Source: Lachnospiraceae bacterium
GTDB taxonomy: Bacteria > Bacillota > Clostridia > Lachnospirales > Lachnospiraceae
DNA length: 64,000 nt
Assembly: GCA_017473115.1 (NCBI GenBank)
Contig: JAFUNC010000007.1
Span: forward strand, 80,231-144,230
Direction: 5' to 3'
The position numbers were made by a program, and so were the translations under genes. The notes beneath the pieces were generated by a model. That model worked only from the letters and a program-made list of their open reading frames with translations. It had not been told where the DNA came from and searched no databases. Each line of letters begins with the position of its first letter. Positions within the stretch are counted from its first letter, which is position 1. Positions 32,558 through 40,214 of this stretch are shown here, in pieces.

Positions 32558-33421
32558 TTATTTTAATTCCTTGATTGCGGAGAAATTCCATGCATGAATG
32601 TTAAATTCAACGATAGGAGTACCGCAGTAAATACAGTGTTTTGCCCCGAGATTGGATATGGGAGCCGCACAGTTGGGACAATTAATGCCCATAGCGGAAT
32701 TTGCCGATTCTTTGGCCAAATCGCGGTTCTGAACATACATTAACTGAATTTCGTACTTTGCTTGTGTCATTTGGTCTTTGCGGCCGGTTTTGATGCGGTC
32801 GCCTTCCAGAATGTAATGATAATACTGTATAGCAGCCTGGAATGTTACGGTGCAAAGCCCTTCTTTTTTGACATAATTGGAAATTTCACATTTGTGAATT
32901 TTCATTCTTTCAAAATGTTCATCATAATTACGGTCTTTTAAAAGTTGCAAATGCATGTTGAGAGCATTTTTCAGTTCATCATTTCCTTCCGATAATTTAG
33001 AAGGGGAATCCTGGTCAATACAGTAAAGGTAAGATGTCAGTACATTTTTAGCACGTTCACGCATTTCGTCATAGTGGAATTCCGGGAAATCCTTTTGGAT
33101 TTGCGGAAGATAAATGCCGGACATATTGGAAATGGTCCGTGGTGTGGTAGCGTGCTCGAACTGTTGTCTTTTTACGCCTTCTACCACGTTGGTAGTGCCA
33201 TAAACAGCCTTGGAAACACCTTTGACTGTATTGGTCACTGATTTAATTTGGCGTGAAGCATAGGTTACTTTTTTCAATACTTTTACAAGTACTACAATAA
33301 GAATTACCAAAACAATCACGGCGATTATGATTCCGGCAATAAAAGCAATAGAACCGACAGCCAGCATACTTCCGATATTCAGTGTGCTTAAATTACTTAT
33401 TTTTATGAATGTATTCAGCAT
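32558..33421 (-). CDS. Membrane protein with C-terminal zinc ribbon
   Basis: The 287-residue protein has one long N-terminal membrane segment (about residues 20-50), a short basic and Thr/Val-rich helix, a central alpha/beta domain (about 110-230) reminiscent of Tim44-like lipid- or protein-binding folds, and a zinc ribbon near 245-265 (CPNCAAPIS then CIYCGTPI). ATG at 33421 has GGGTGA 5 bases upstream and begins 1 base after the previous gene's stop, so the two are coupled. It is the second of two genes downstream of the SPFH gene. Function not known. Confidence 0.65.
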   Translation of the reverse strand: MLNTFIKISNLSTLNIGSMLAVGSIAFIAGIIIAVIVLVILIVVLVKVLKKVTYASRQIKSVTNTVKGVSKAVYGTTNVVEGVKRQQFEHATTPRTISNMSGIYLPQIQKDFPEFHYDEMRERAKNVLTSYLYCIDQDSPSKLSEGNDELKNALNMHLQLLKDRNYDEHFERMKIHKCEISNYVKKEGLCTVTFQAAIQYYHYILEGDRIKTGRKDQMTQAKYEIQLMYVQNRDLAKESANSAMGINCPNCAAPISNLGAKHCIYCGTPIVEFNIHAWNFSAIKELK

Positions 33422-33422
33422 T

Positions 33423-34541
33423 TTATTCACCCATTACAGAACCAATTAAGAGTAGTAAGCCAAGAGCCGCCAATACTGCAATAATGGTAATGATTACCTT
33501 TGCAACAGAGACAGGAGTCTTACCGGATACTTTTCCGGTTTGGCCGTTTACCATAAACTGGTATACCTTATCGTTATATTTAAAAGATGAAATCCAAATC
33601 GGAAGCATCAAATACTTATATGTAATGTTGGTGTATGCCGTACGAATGCTTAAATCTTTTACGTGATCAGCATTTTTTTCGTGACGGATTTTTTTGGTAA
33701 TATTGTTACGTAAGCGGAGTTGAATGGCTGCTTTGGCTTTTTCCCAGCCTTCTTTTAAACCTACAGAATAACGTTCAGCACCAAAACCTGCCACGTATTC
33801 GGGCTTGTAAGTTTTGTTATCAGCAGTGTTAAACGGTTCAATGCCTTTTAACATCCAATTGTTGTGACGGTTGGTTGCAATCACTAACTGGTCATCAATG
33901 AATTCGTTATAGATGCCGCTGGTGCGATACCAGTCGGTAACCACTTTGGTTTCTCCCTGGCTGTTTCGTACGCGACGATCCTTGCCGTATTGTGCACGAT
34001 AACTTGTTTTGGTTTGTGCATCATAGGTCCAGTAGGGGAGATATACGCCCTTGAAAGAGTCTGCTCTGGCAGATTCTTTGGCAAGTTTCGGACAGAAGAA
34101 TTTCTTGCCGATCCATGTTTTAAATAATTTAGACGCTTCATCGTCTGAGATTTTAAAAGGTACTACGCCGTTGGGGGCTAAAGTATCTTTTCCTTTGGCC
34201 TCCATTACCTGGTTGGAACCGCAGTAAGGACATTCACTGGAGACTTCCAAAGCGTCATAGATGGATTCGGCACCGCAACTTTTACAGAGAACGGTTTTCT
34301 TCTCAACACCCCAGTTGCAGTTTCCGGTGGATTCGGCACTGTCAAAATCCAATTCTTCTGCAGTTTCGGGGAAATCTTCATCGACCTCTATTTCTTCCAC
34401 ATATCCGCAATAGGGGCAGGCTGTACTGCCGGTTGCGGGATCATAACTCATTACACCTGCACATTGGGGACACTTGCGGTCGGTTTCTTCCTTGGTTTCC
34501 ACGATGTTAGGTTCATTATTCATCATATCATTTGTATCCAT
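33423..34541 (-). CDS. Membrane-anchored protein with two N-terminal zinc ribbons
   Basis: Residues about 20-45 (CPQCAGVMSYDPATGSTACP, then CGY) and 75-100 (CKSCGAESIYDALEVSSECP, then CG) form two TFIIB-like zinc ribbons. A central domain of about 200 residues is rich in aromatic residues (LPYWTYDAQTKTSYRAQYG), and one membrane helix lies at the C terminus (about 345-367). The start ATG at 34541 has GGAGG 6 bases upstream. It precedes and is coupled to the zinc-ribbon membrane protein at 32558, and follows the SPFH gene across a terminator. The group resembles sets in Clostridia of unknown role. Confidence 0.7.
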   Translation of the reverse strand: MDTNDMMNNEPNIVETKEETDRKCPQCAGVMSYDPATGSTACPYCGYVEEIEVDEDFPETAEELDFDSAESTGNCNWGVEKKTVLCKSCGAESIYDALEVSSECPYCGSNQVMEAKGKDTLAPNGVVPFKISDDEASKLFKTWIGKKFFCPKLAKESARADSFKGVYLPYWTYDAQTKTSYRAQYGKDRRVRNSQGETKVVTDWYRTSGIYNEFIDDQLVIATNRHNNWMLKGIEPFNTADNKTYKPEYVAGFGAERYSVGLKEGWEKAKAAIQLRLRNNITKKIRHEKNADHVKDLSIRTAYTNITYKYLMLPIWISSFKYNDKVYQFMVNGQTGKVSGKTPVSVAKVIITIIAVLAALGLLLLIGSVMGE

Positions 34542-34623
34542 GGTTTCCTCCATATTAAAAATATATGCGTATACTATTTTGCAAAGGAAGTATTATAGTA
34601 CGTTTCTGAAAATTGATTTTTAT

Positions 34624-34662
34624 TAAAAATAGCGGCTTGCACCTAAGCACAAACCGCTATCT
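34624..34662 (-). terminator. Terminator after the SPFH gene
   Basis: ATAGCGG (34629-34635) and CCGCTAT (34654-34660) plus inner TTG/CAA pairs; on the minus strand it runs into TTTTTAAT. Confidence 0.75.
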
Positions 34663-34694
34663 GTTTTTAATCGAATTTCACGATTCGGCTAATA

Positions 34695-34880
34695 TTATTT
34701 CTGAACATCATTGTCATCAAATACGTCGCCACATTCAGGACAGAACTTAGGAGGATTGGTAGGATCCTCGGGTGTCCAACCGCACTTGTCACACTTGTAA
34801 AGAGGAGCTCCGGCGGGTTTCTTAGCACCACATTCCTGACAGAACTTACCCTGATTTACTGCACCGCATGCACAAGTCTA
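34695..34880 (-). pseudogene. In-frame continuation of the SPFH protein beyond a TAG stop
   Basis: After the TAG at 34880-34878 the same frame stays open for 60 codons to a TAA at 34697-34695 and encodes two more zinc ribbons (TCACGAVNQGKFCQECGAKK, then YKCDKCGW and KFCPECGD). The repeat pattern upstream, GWACACGTTGNTGKFCMNCG, shows that the TAG stands where a tryptophan (TGG) is expected: EG-stop-TCACG. So a single G-to-A change has probably cut off the C terminus. The coding quality of these 60 codons is intact, so the change would be recent, or the stop is read through, or it is a sequence error. Confidence 0.7.
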
Positions 34881-36095
34881 TCCTTCTGAAGGAACAGGTC
34901 TTGCCTGACCGCAGTTCATACAGAACTTACCTGTGTTGCCGGTTGTGCCGCAAGCACATGCCCAACCTGCGGGAGCCGCTGCTGCACCAACAACTGCGCC
35001 TGCGGGCTGCATAGGAGCCTGAGGTGCCTGCTGCTGACCCATAGCAAATAAACTGTTCGCATTCATACCGCCTGTCATCTGTGCCATGTTCATACCTGCG
35101 AAAGCCATCATAGGTCCGGTTGCTTCGTTGCTTGCTGCAGCTTCCATAGCGTTAGCCTGAGCAGTAGCCATACGAGCAGCTGCCATGTTTACGTTGGTGT
35201 AAACAGCAACATCCTGGAACTTCTTGATTCTTTCTTCGTCTTCGGGAGTAGCCTTGATGGTGTTGATGGTAACGGAAGCCACCTTAATACCACGAAGTTC
35301 GCCCCACTTTTCAGATAACTGAACGTTTAACTGATCGGTTAATTTATCTGTAAGAGTAGTAATCTGGCTGTAGCGTAAACCAACTTCTGAGAAAGTTCCC
35401 AAAGCAGGCTGGAACGCTGTCATAAATTCAGAGCGAAGAATGCTGTGAATTTCTTTTTTGTTGAATTCGTCTCTTACGTTACCTGCATGGAAAGTATAGA
35501 AACGAACAGGGTCAACGATCGTATATGTAAATTCACCGTTACACATAATGTTGATATCACCCTGGAAACCTGTTACCTTATCGTGAATGAAGAAGGGGAA
35601 GGTTCCTGCTGTACCCCAAAGGTTATTACGGATTTCAAGTAAGTTAACGTAGTAAACGCGCTGATCCTTGGGGATTTCACCACCAAAAGAAATACGCTTA
35701 CCAAGCTGAATGAAAGAATTCTTAATGTTCTCGCCTAAGTTTCCGTAGAAGATAGAAGGTTCGGTAGAAGCATCATATACGAATTCGCCGGGTTCTGCGC
35801 AGACTTCGGTAATTTTACCCTGATCTACGAGAATCATACACTGACCTTCGTTAACAATTACAACAGAACCGTTAGAGATAATGTTGTCGCTACCCTTGTT
35901 GTTACCCTTCTGGTCACGCTTGCGGCCCTTCTGAATCAAAATATCATTGGGGAATGCGTCGCAGTAGAAGAACTCTCTTGCAGCAACATCGCCTAATACT
36001 GTGTTAACACCGCTGCTAACACCGCCTAATACGTTGCCAAAAGTACCTTTTACTGACTGGCCCATTGAACTTAAAGTTGATTTAATTAATCCCAT
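34878..36095 (-). CDS. SPFH/Band-7 domain protein with zinc-ribbon tail (YdjI-like)
   Basis: The 405-residue product begins GLIKSTLSSMGQSVKGTFGN and carries a virion-core/SPFH type domain (about 60-290: FEYDAS-type FVYDASTEPSIFYG, GDINIMCNGEFTYTIVDPVRF), an Ala/Met/Gln-rich linker and one zinc ribbon (CACGTTGNTGKFCMNCG). Such proteins form membrane-associated oligomers in Firmicutes and often sit beside PspA-like or zinc-ribbon genes. AGGAGG precedes the ATG. The frame continues after the TAG with two more zinc ribbons, so this product is likely shorter than its relatives. No membrane helix is evident. Confidence 0.85.
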   Translation of the reverse strand: MGLIKSTLSSMGQSVKGTFGNVLGGVSSGVNTVLGDVAAREFFYCDAFPNDILIQKGRKRDQKGNNKGSDNIISNGSVVIVNEGQCMILVDQGKITEVCAEPGEFVYDASTEPSIFYGNLGENIKNSFIQLGKRISFGGEIPKDQRVYYVNLLEIRNNLWGTAGTFPFFIHDKVTGFQGDINIMCNGEFTYTIVDPVRFYTFHAGNVRDEFNKKEIHSILRSEFMTAFQPALGTFSEVGLRYSQITTLTDKLTDQLNVQLSEKWGELRGIKVASVTINTIKATPEDEERIKKFQDVAVYTNVNMAAARMATAQANAMEAAASNEATGPMMAFAGMNMAQMTGGMNANSLFAMGQQQAPQAPMQPAGAVVGAAAAPAGWACACGTTGNTGKFCMNCGQARPVPSEG

Positions 36096-36551
36096 TTTAC
36101 ATTTTCCTCCTAAAAGTCTATTACTTTTTGATTATTTGCGTATGTAAAAGGAAGTGTATATACACTTCGCCTCTATTATATAATTTTTTCTGATAAAAGT
36201 CTATGATTATTTTTGGTTATATATGAAAAAATGTGGGTAATGGCGAAATAAAGGTTGAGAGGGTGTGATGATGCCCGGAATAGGATGTCTGTATTCTCAG
36301 GGACACTTTCGTTTGGTTGCCTTAACGTAACGGCACATAGGATTGCAAAATACGCAATCCAAATGCCGACGAAGGCAAACACCCTTCGAACTGCAGACAT
36401 CCTATTTCGGGCAATTTGTATACCGAAGAACCTTTATTTCATCGAGCAATATTTAACTATAAAAAATGAAAATTCGAGAGTTTTTTCCTTGACATTATAT
36501 ATATATATAATGATTGCAAAAAAAAAATCAGCCATTAAAGGAGAAAAACAA
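36096..36551. other. Intergenic region between divergent SPFH and lipoprotein genes
   Basis: Besides the structured element at 36245-36440 the region holds the ribosome site of the SPFH gene and, at 36490-36510, TTGACA followed by an alternating TA tract ending TATAATG, a probable promoter zone for the lipoprotein gene although the spacing to the nearest TATAAT is short. Apparent reading frames across the palindrome (74 codons minus, 99 codons plus) lack ribosome sites and are not annotated. Confidence 0.5.
36245..36440 (-). repeat. Structured palindromic element, copy A
   Basis: Nested inverted repeats: outer GAAATAAAGGTT (36245-36256, complement 36429-36440), a 16-base unpaired gap on each side, then GCCCGGAATAGGATGTCTG (36273-36291) with CAGACATCCTATTTCGGGC (36394-36412, one G-T type mismatch). 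Inside, read on the minus strand: hairpin I CGAAGG/CCTTCG (36383-36388 with 36370-36375), TCGTCGGC, stem CGGCA/TGCCG enclosing hairpin II GGATTGC/GCAATCC, then CCGTTACGT and CGAAAGTGTC. The same order of motifs occurs in copy B. It is either a structured RNA or a mobile palindromic repeat. No protein is likely. Confidence 0.75.
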
Positions 36552-37295
36552 ATGAAAAAGGTGTTAACCAGCATGCTGATATCAATCATGAGTGCGGCAT
36601 TGTTAACGGGTTGTGCAAGTGACGCTGAAACAGTGATTGGTGATAGTGTATTGAGTGATACAACAGAAGAGATAAGTGAGGAAACTCCGGTTGCATCCGA
36701 AGAAGTTGCAACTTCCGAAGAAACATCCATCGAAGAGGTTGAAGAAGCGGTGATATATTCTGCCGATGAAGTAATGGCACATATTGATTCTTTAATTACG
36801 CAGTATCAGTATAATGATCCTGAGCATATCAAAGCATTGGTAATAGCTGCAAATCTGGATTATATTTCAGAGGATGACTTGAATACGATTCTTAGTACAT
36901 ATGGATATACCATGGAAGAACTGGCTGTAAAGTACGATGAGTGTATTTTGGATAATGGCGAGGCGCATCAACAAACATTTGATTTTCGTCAAGGAAATAT
37001 TGATACATTAACTGATGAGAATACTTATAAATATAGAATTACATTAAATGCTGTTATGATGAATGAGACAGATGCGGAAAATGCAAGATGGTACGATGGA
37101 ATTCTTTATCAATCTGCACATAGTGGCACAAATAGAAAAGACATTGAAAAATTTAGAGAGTATATTTTGGGTATTAAAGGTAATGAATTAAATGTAGCCG
37201 CTCGAGTATGTTATAGCTATACTTGGGGAGTATTTTATAATCAATTAACCTATATTGATTATCTGGATAATCCATTTGTGGTCCATAATAAATAA
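36552..37295 (+). CDS. Lipoprotein of unknown function
   Basis: The ATG at 36552 follows AAAGGAGAA and opens a lipoprotein signal peptide with lipobox LLTGC (about residues 17-21). A Ser/Glu/Thr-rich spacer (25-65) leads to a globular domain of about 180 residues (SADEVMAHIDSLITQYQY, GYTMEELAVKYDECILD, YKYRITLNAVMMN). I recognise no family. An in-frame extension back to 36255 runs through the palindromic element and is rejected as a start. The gene is bracketed by the two related palindromic elements. Confidence 0.75.
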   Translation: MKKVLTSMLISIMSAALLTGCASDAETVIGDSVLSDTTEEISEETPVASEEVATSEETSIEEVEEAVIYSADEVMAHIDSLITQYQYNDPEHIKALVIAANLDYISEDDLNTILSTYGYTMEELAVKYDECILDNGEAHQQTFDFRQGNIDTLTDENTYKYRITLNAVMMNETDAENARWYDGILYQSAHSGTNRKDIEKFREYILGIKGNELNVAARVCYSYTWGVFYNQLTYIDYLDNPFVVHNK

Positions 37296-37376
37296 GCATA
37301 TATTTTGATGACAGTTATTCAATATTTATGACAATTTTCGAATAAGCGATAATTATTATTTGTATTTCATAGCACA

Positions 37377-37527
37377 GCAAGGGGATGGGTTTCCATGTTC
37401 GATGACCGTTTTTTTGGTCGTCGGCGCTTAATGAGAGGATTTGTTTACAAATCCACGAATTTAGCGTCCGTTACGTATCCAAAATCGAGCGAAAGCGTGT
37501 CAGAGAACATGGAAACCCATCCCTTGC
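37377..37527 (+). repeat. Structured palindromic element, copy B
   Basis: Outer arms of 24 and 23 bases (37377-37400, containing GGGTTTCCATGTTC, and complement 37505-37527) pair with one bulged G. Inside on the plus strand: hairpin I CGATGACC/GGTCGTCG (37400-37407 with 37416-37423; one wobble), TCGTCGGC (37418-37425), stem GGCGCT/AGCGTC enclosing hairpin II GGATTTGTTTACAAATCC (37437-37454), then CCGTTACGT (37468-37476) and CGAAAGCGTGTC (37490-37501). All match copy A in order and roughly in spacing, while the stems have different paired sequences. It lies between convergent genes. Confidence 0.75.
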
Positions 37528-37540
37528 GTCCTCATAAAAA

Positions 37541-38431
37541 CTATTTCGTTTCCTTTGCAGCAGCCTTAATTCCGCCGTAATATACAAGACCCAAAGCACC
37601 CGGGCCTGCATGGGCACCGATACTGGGGCTGATATCATTAATAATCACGTTGGTAAACTGTGTTTTTTCTTTTACGATAGCGGCTAAAGTTTCCGCATCA
37701 TCAATACAGTTACCGTGTACGATACCGACGGGAAGTGAAAAATCTGTATTGTCGGCCATGGTTTCAATCATACGGTCTACCAGTTTGTTGATGGATTTTT
37801 TGCGTCCGCGTGCGGTGCCGTCTGAGGTAAGACCACCATCTTTATTTACATAAAGGAAAGGTTTTAAGTTTAATGTACTTCCCAATACAGCGGTTGCCTT
37901 GCTGACACGACCGCCGCGCTGTAAGTGGAATAAGTCATCAACCGTAAACTGGACATTGATATGATTACGGAACTCATTTAATTCTGCAACCACATCATCA
38001 TATGCCACAGCGTTGGCTTTTAAATTCTCGGCGTGAATTACCATAATGGTTTCGCCCAGAGAAACATTTAATGTGTCGATGACTGTAATTTTTGCGTCCG
38101 GATATTCTTCCAACAATTCATTTGCCACCATGCATACGTTATTGTAACTTCCGCTTAATGCAGAAGAAAAGGCAATGTGAATGATATCCATACCCTTATC
38201 CAAAACATCCCGGAATTTTTCTTCGATGACTGCGGGATTATTGGCCTGAGACTGGGGAAGCGCGCCTTCTTTCATTTTTTCATAAAATTCCTTTGGAGAC
38301 ATATGCAATTCGTCACCGTAAACCACATCGCCGAACGAGTAGTATTGGGGAATGATGGTAGTACCGAATTTTTCAATATATTCCTGAGGTAAATCGGAGT
38401 TTGAGTCAGTTGTGATACAATATTCTCTCAT
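37541..38431 (-). CDS. DegV-family fatty-acid-binding protein
   Basis: The 296-residue protein has the two-domain DegV pattern: ITTDSNSDLP with a hydroxyl-bearing start, FSSALSGSYNNVCMVANEL near residue 85, FTVDDLFHLQRGGRVSKATAVLG, and the C-terminal INDISPSIGAHAGPGALGLVY. DegV proteins bind a long-chain fatty acid; those related to FakB present it to the FakA kinase. No fakA is nearby. AAAGGAAG precedes ATG. Confidence 0.9.
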   Translation of the reverse strand: MREYCITTDSNSDLPQEYIEKFGTTIIPQYYSFGDVVYGDELHMSPKEFYEKMKEGALPQSQANNPAVIEEKFRDVLDKGMDIIHIAFSSALSGSYNNVCMVANELLEEYPDAKITVIDTLNVSLGETIMVIHAENLKANAVAYDDVVAELNEFRNHINVQFTVDDLFHLQRGGRVSKATAVLGSTLNLKPFLYVNKDGGLTSDGTARGRKKSINKLVDRMIETMADNTDFSLPVGIVHGNCIDDAETLAAIVKEKTQFTNVIINDISPSIGAHAGPGALGLVYYGGIKAAAKETK

Positions 38432-38529
38432 GTAAAATCTTCCTTTGCTAAAAAACTTTTATATTAAAACTATTTTTACTATAACACAGTTCAGATGGTT
38501 GTGCAATTATTTTGAATATAAAACTTTTA

Positions 38530-38572
38530 TAAAATAAAAGAAATTCCCGGATTGTGTAAACAACCCGGGAGT
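38530..38572 (-). terminator. Terminator of the NrnA-like gene
   Basis: On the minus strand CTCCCGGGTTGT pairs with ACAATCCGGGA around a short loop and runs into ATTTCTTTTATTTT. Confidence 0.8.
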
Positions 38573-38575
38573 TGA

Positions 38576-39562
38576 TTATTCTTCGGAAATTTCTTCGTCT
38601 ATGGAATATAGTACGTTCATAAAAAGTTGCTGAATTTCAAAGTGAGGATGATCTCCCAAAAGATACATTTTTTCAGGGAGAACGATACCGCCGGCCATGG
38701 CAAAGTGTCCGCCGCCGTCGCCTAAGTCCTTCAATGCCCTGGCGGTTACGGTACCGGCATGATAATGTTTGGTTTCGTTACGGACCGAGAATTTGTAACC
38801 GCCGTTTCTTGCTGCATACACAACTGCAAACTGAACAATATCCAAGCCGAGGATGAAGTCGGAAATCATTGCGACCAAAGCATCCGGACAGTCAAAGGAA
38901 ATGGATGCAAATCCTACGTTATCATAAATTTTAATATTTCGGATTGCTTCGCCGTAGGCATACAAATCCTGAATTTCATAATTATTGTGCGATAGGGCAG
39001 AAATGGTGTGGTTATCGGCAATTTTATGAAGGAAAGCAAACATTTCGATGTCAAAATCCGTAACACCGCGGTTAAAGGAATCCGTGTCCATTTTAATTCC
39101 GTATAAAAGAGCAGTGGCCGTATTGGTATCCAGAGTGGTTTCGCTTTCTTTGAAATAATTAGCAACCATAGACGCACAGGCTCCGCAGATACGCAAATCG
39201 CTGTAGCGGTAAGCGCAAGGTTTCATTGTGGGATGATGGTCAATACAAGCCACTTCATTGCCGGGGAAATCCGTAAGGTTGGAATTGTATTTTTGTCCGT
39301 CAATGGTAACGATATAATCATCCGGTTTCATATCATGGATATCATCAATTTCAATTGCTTCAATGTGAAATACTTCCAACATTTTTTTTGTACTGTTTGC
39401 TTCTACTTCACCTGCATAACAAATGGTGGATTCCACACCGTGGCATTGTAAAAAAACCTGCATTCCGTAAGCGGATGCCAATGCATCCGGATCAGGGAAA
39501 TTGTGAGTCTGCAAATATACCTTGTGTCCCTTTAACAATTCAATTAATTTCAGCCAATCCAT
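38576..39562 (-). CDS. DHH/DHHA1 phosphoesterase, NrnA-like
   Basis: A 328-residue two-domain enzyme: THNFPDPDALASAYGM (first metal motif), VTIDGQ, DHHPTMKPC, and the DHHA1 motif GDGGGHFAMAGG at the C terminus. The length matches NrnA, which degrades nano-RNA and hydrolyses pAp to AMP. It is a distant relative of the longer DHH protein at 3459 but lacks the extra C-terminal domain. AGGAGCG precedes ATG. It is separated from degV by a terminator. Confidence 0.82.
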   Translation of the reverse strand: MDWLKLIELLKGHKVYLQTHNFPDPDALASAYGMQVFLQCHGVESTICYAGEVEANSTKKMLEVFHIEAIEIDDIHDMKPDDYIVTIDGQKYNSNLTDFPGNEVACIDHHPTMKPCAYRYSDLRICGACASMVANYFKESETTLDTNTATALLYGIKMDTDSFNRGVTDFDIEMFAFLHKIADNHTISALSHNNYEIQDLYAYGEAIRNIKIYDNVGFASISFDCPDALVAMISDFILGLDIVQFAVVYAARNGGYKFSVRNETKHYHAGTVTARALKDLGDGGGHFAMAGGIVLPEKMYLLGDHPHFEIQQLFMNVLYSIDEEISEE

Positions 39563-39706
39563 ATAACGCTCCTAATGTTAAAATATAAAAGACACAGTTT
39601 TCGATTGAACATATTTTTCAACCGCCCCATATTAACACTGTGTTCAAGGTAATTTTATCATAAAAAATTTTTTTTCTCAACCGATTTGGCGTTTGGAATA
39701 ATTCAG

Positions 39707-39735
39707 TTGTAAGAAATGAGAAAAAGGGCTATAAT
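39707..39735 (+). promoter_or_regulatory. Promoter of the small membrane protein gene at 39767
   Basis: TTGTAA (39707-39712), 17 bases and TATAAT (39730-39735). Confidence 0.65.
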
Positions 39736-39766
39736 ATAATAGAAATCCGATATGGGAGGGATAGAT

Positions 39767-40030
39767 ATGTTCGGAAAAAAGAAAACTTACGGTCAGAAGT
39801 TACAGGCGACAGTAAAGAAACGTGAAAAAAAGATTAATAAACTGGTTAAGAAATTTCTGAAGTCCAGCCGCCGCTCCCAGAAAAGAGTGATTAAAATTTT
39901 AACAAAGGGACCTGCGTGGTTTGAATTGTTTATACATGCCGTTTTTGCCATCGTGGTATGTTATCTGTTTTGGCGTAAGGCGAAAGATCCTACCTTTTTG
40001 GAAAATTTCGGAGAGACAAAGATTTCATAA
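39767..40030 (+). CDS. Small basic single-span membrane protein
   Basis: The 87-residue protein is strongly basic over residues 1-48 (many Lys/Arg, including KKREKKINKLVKKFLKSSRR), then has one membrane helix (about 55-72) and a short tail. The ATG at 39767 has GGGAGGG 6 bases upstream; an in-frame ATG at 39752 lies before that site and is rejected. It stands alone ahead of secA, with promoter and terminator. A role is not known; the basic face suggests contact with membrane lipid or RNA. Confidence 0.6.
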   Translation: MFGKKKTYGQKLQATVKKREKKINKLVKKFLKSSRRSQKRVIKILTKGPAWFELFIHAVFAIVVCYLFWRKAKDPTFLENFGETKIS

Positions 40031-40069
40031 TGTGACATTTTTTAACAAGATATGTCGAATATTATTAAG

Positions 40070-40113
40070 GGATTCACACTTTGTTTACACATAAGTGGTT
40101 GAATCCTTTTTTT
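40070..40113 (+). terminator. Terminator overlapping the secA promoter
   Basis: GGATTCA (40070-40076) with TGAATCC (40100-40106) and inner CACTT/AAGTG pairs, followed by seven T. The -35 box of the secA promoter lies in its 3' arm. Confidence 0.78.
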
Positions 40114-40127
40114 AAATCTGTTAGAAT
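40099..40127 (+). promoter_or_regulatory. Promoter of secA
   Basis: TTGAAT (40099-40104), 17 bases and TAGAAT (40122-40127), giving a leader of about 80 bases. Confidence 0.6.
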
Positions 40128-40214
40128 AGTCAGGATGTAAATTATAAATGGTAATATGGAGAGTGTGGGCTTTGACCACGGATTTGTATTATCAGGGAAT
40201 GATTGGAGAATAAA

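Noticed and set aside
34878-34880. TAG as a pyrrolysine or other recoded codon
   Set aside because: No pyrrolysine genes are seen, the position matches Trp in the internal repeat, and a single TGG to TAG change explains it.
36176-36551. Reading frames of 74 codons (minus) and 99 codons (plus) in front of the lipoprotein gene
   Set aside because: They run through the palindromic element, lack ribosome sites, and the lipoprotein has a clear site and signal peptide at 36552.
37395-37580. 61-codon plus-strand frame inside copy B
   Set aside because: The sequence is explained by pairing constraints; its likeness to the copy A frame (ESVSEN against ESVPEN) reflects the shared nucleotide motif and there is no ribosome site.
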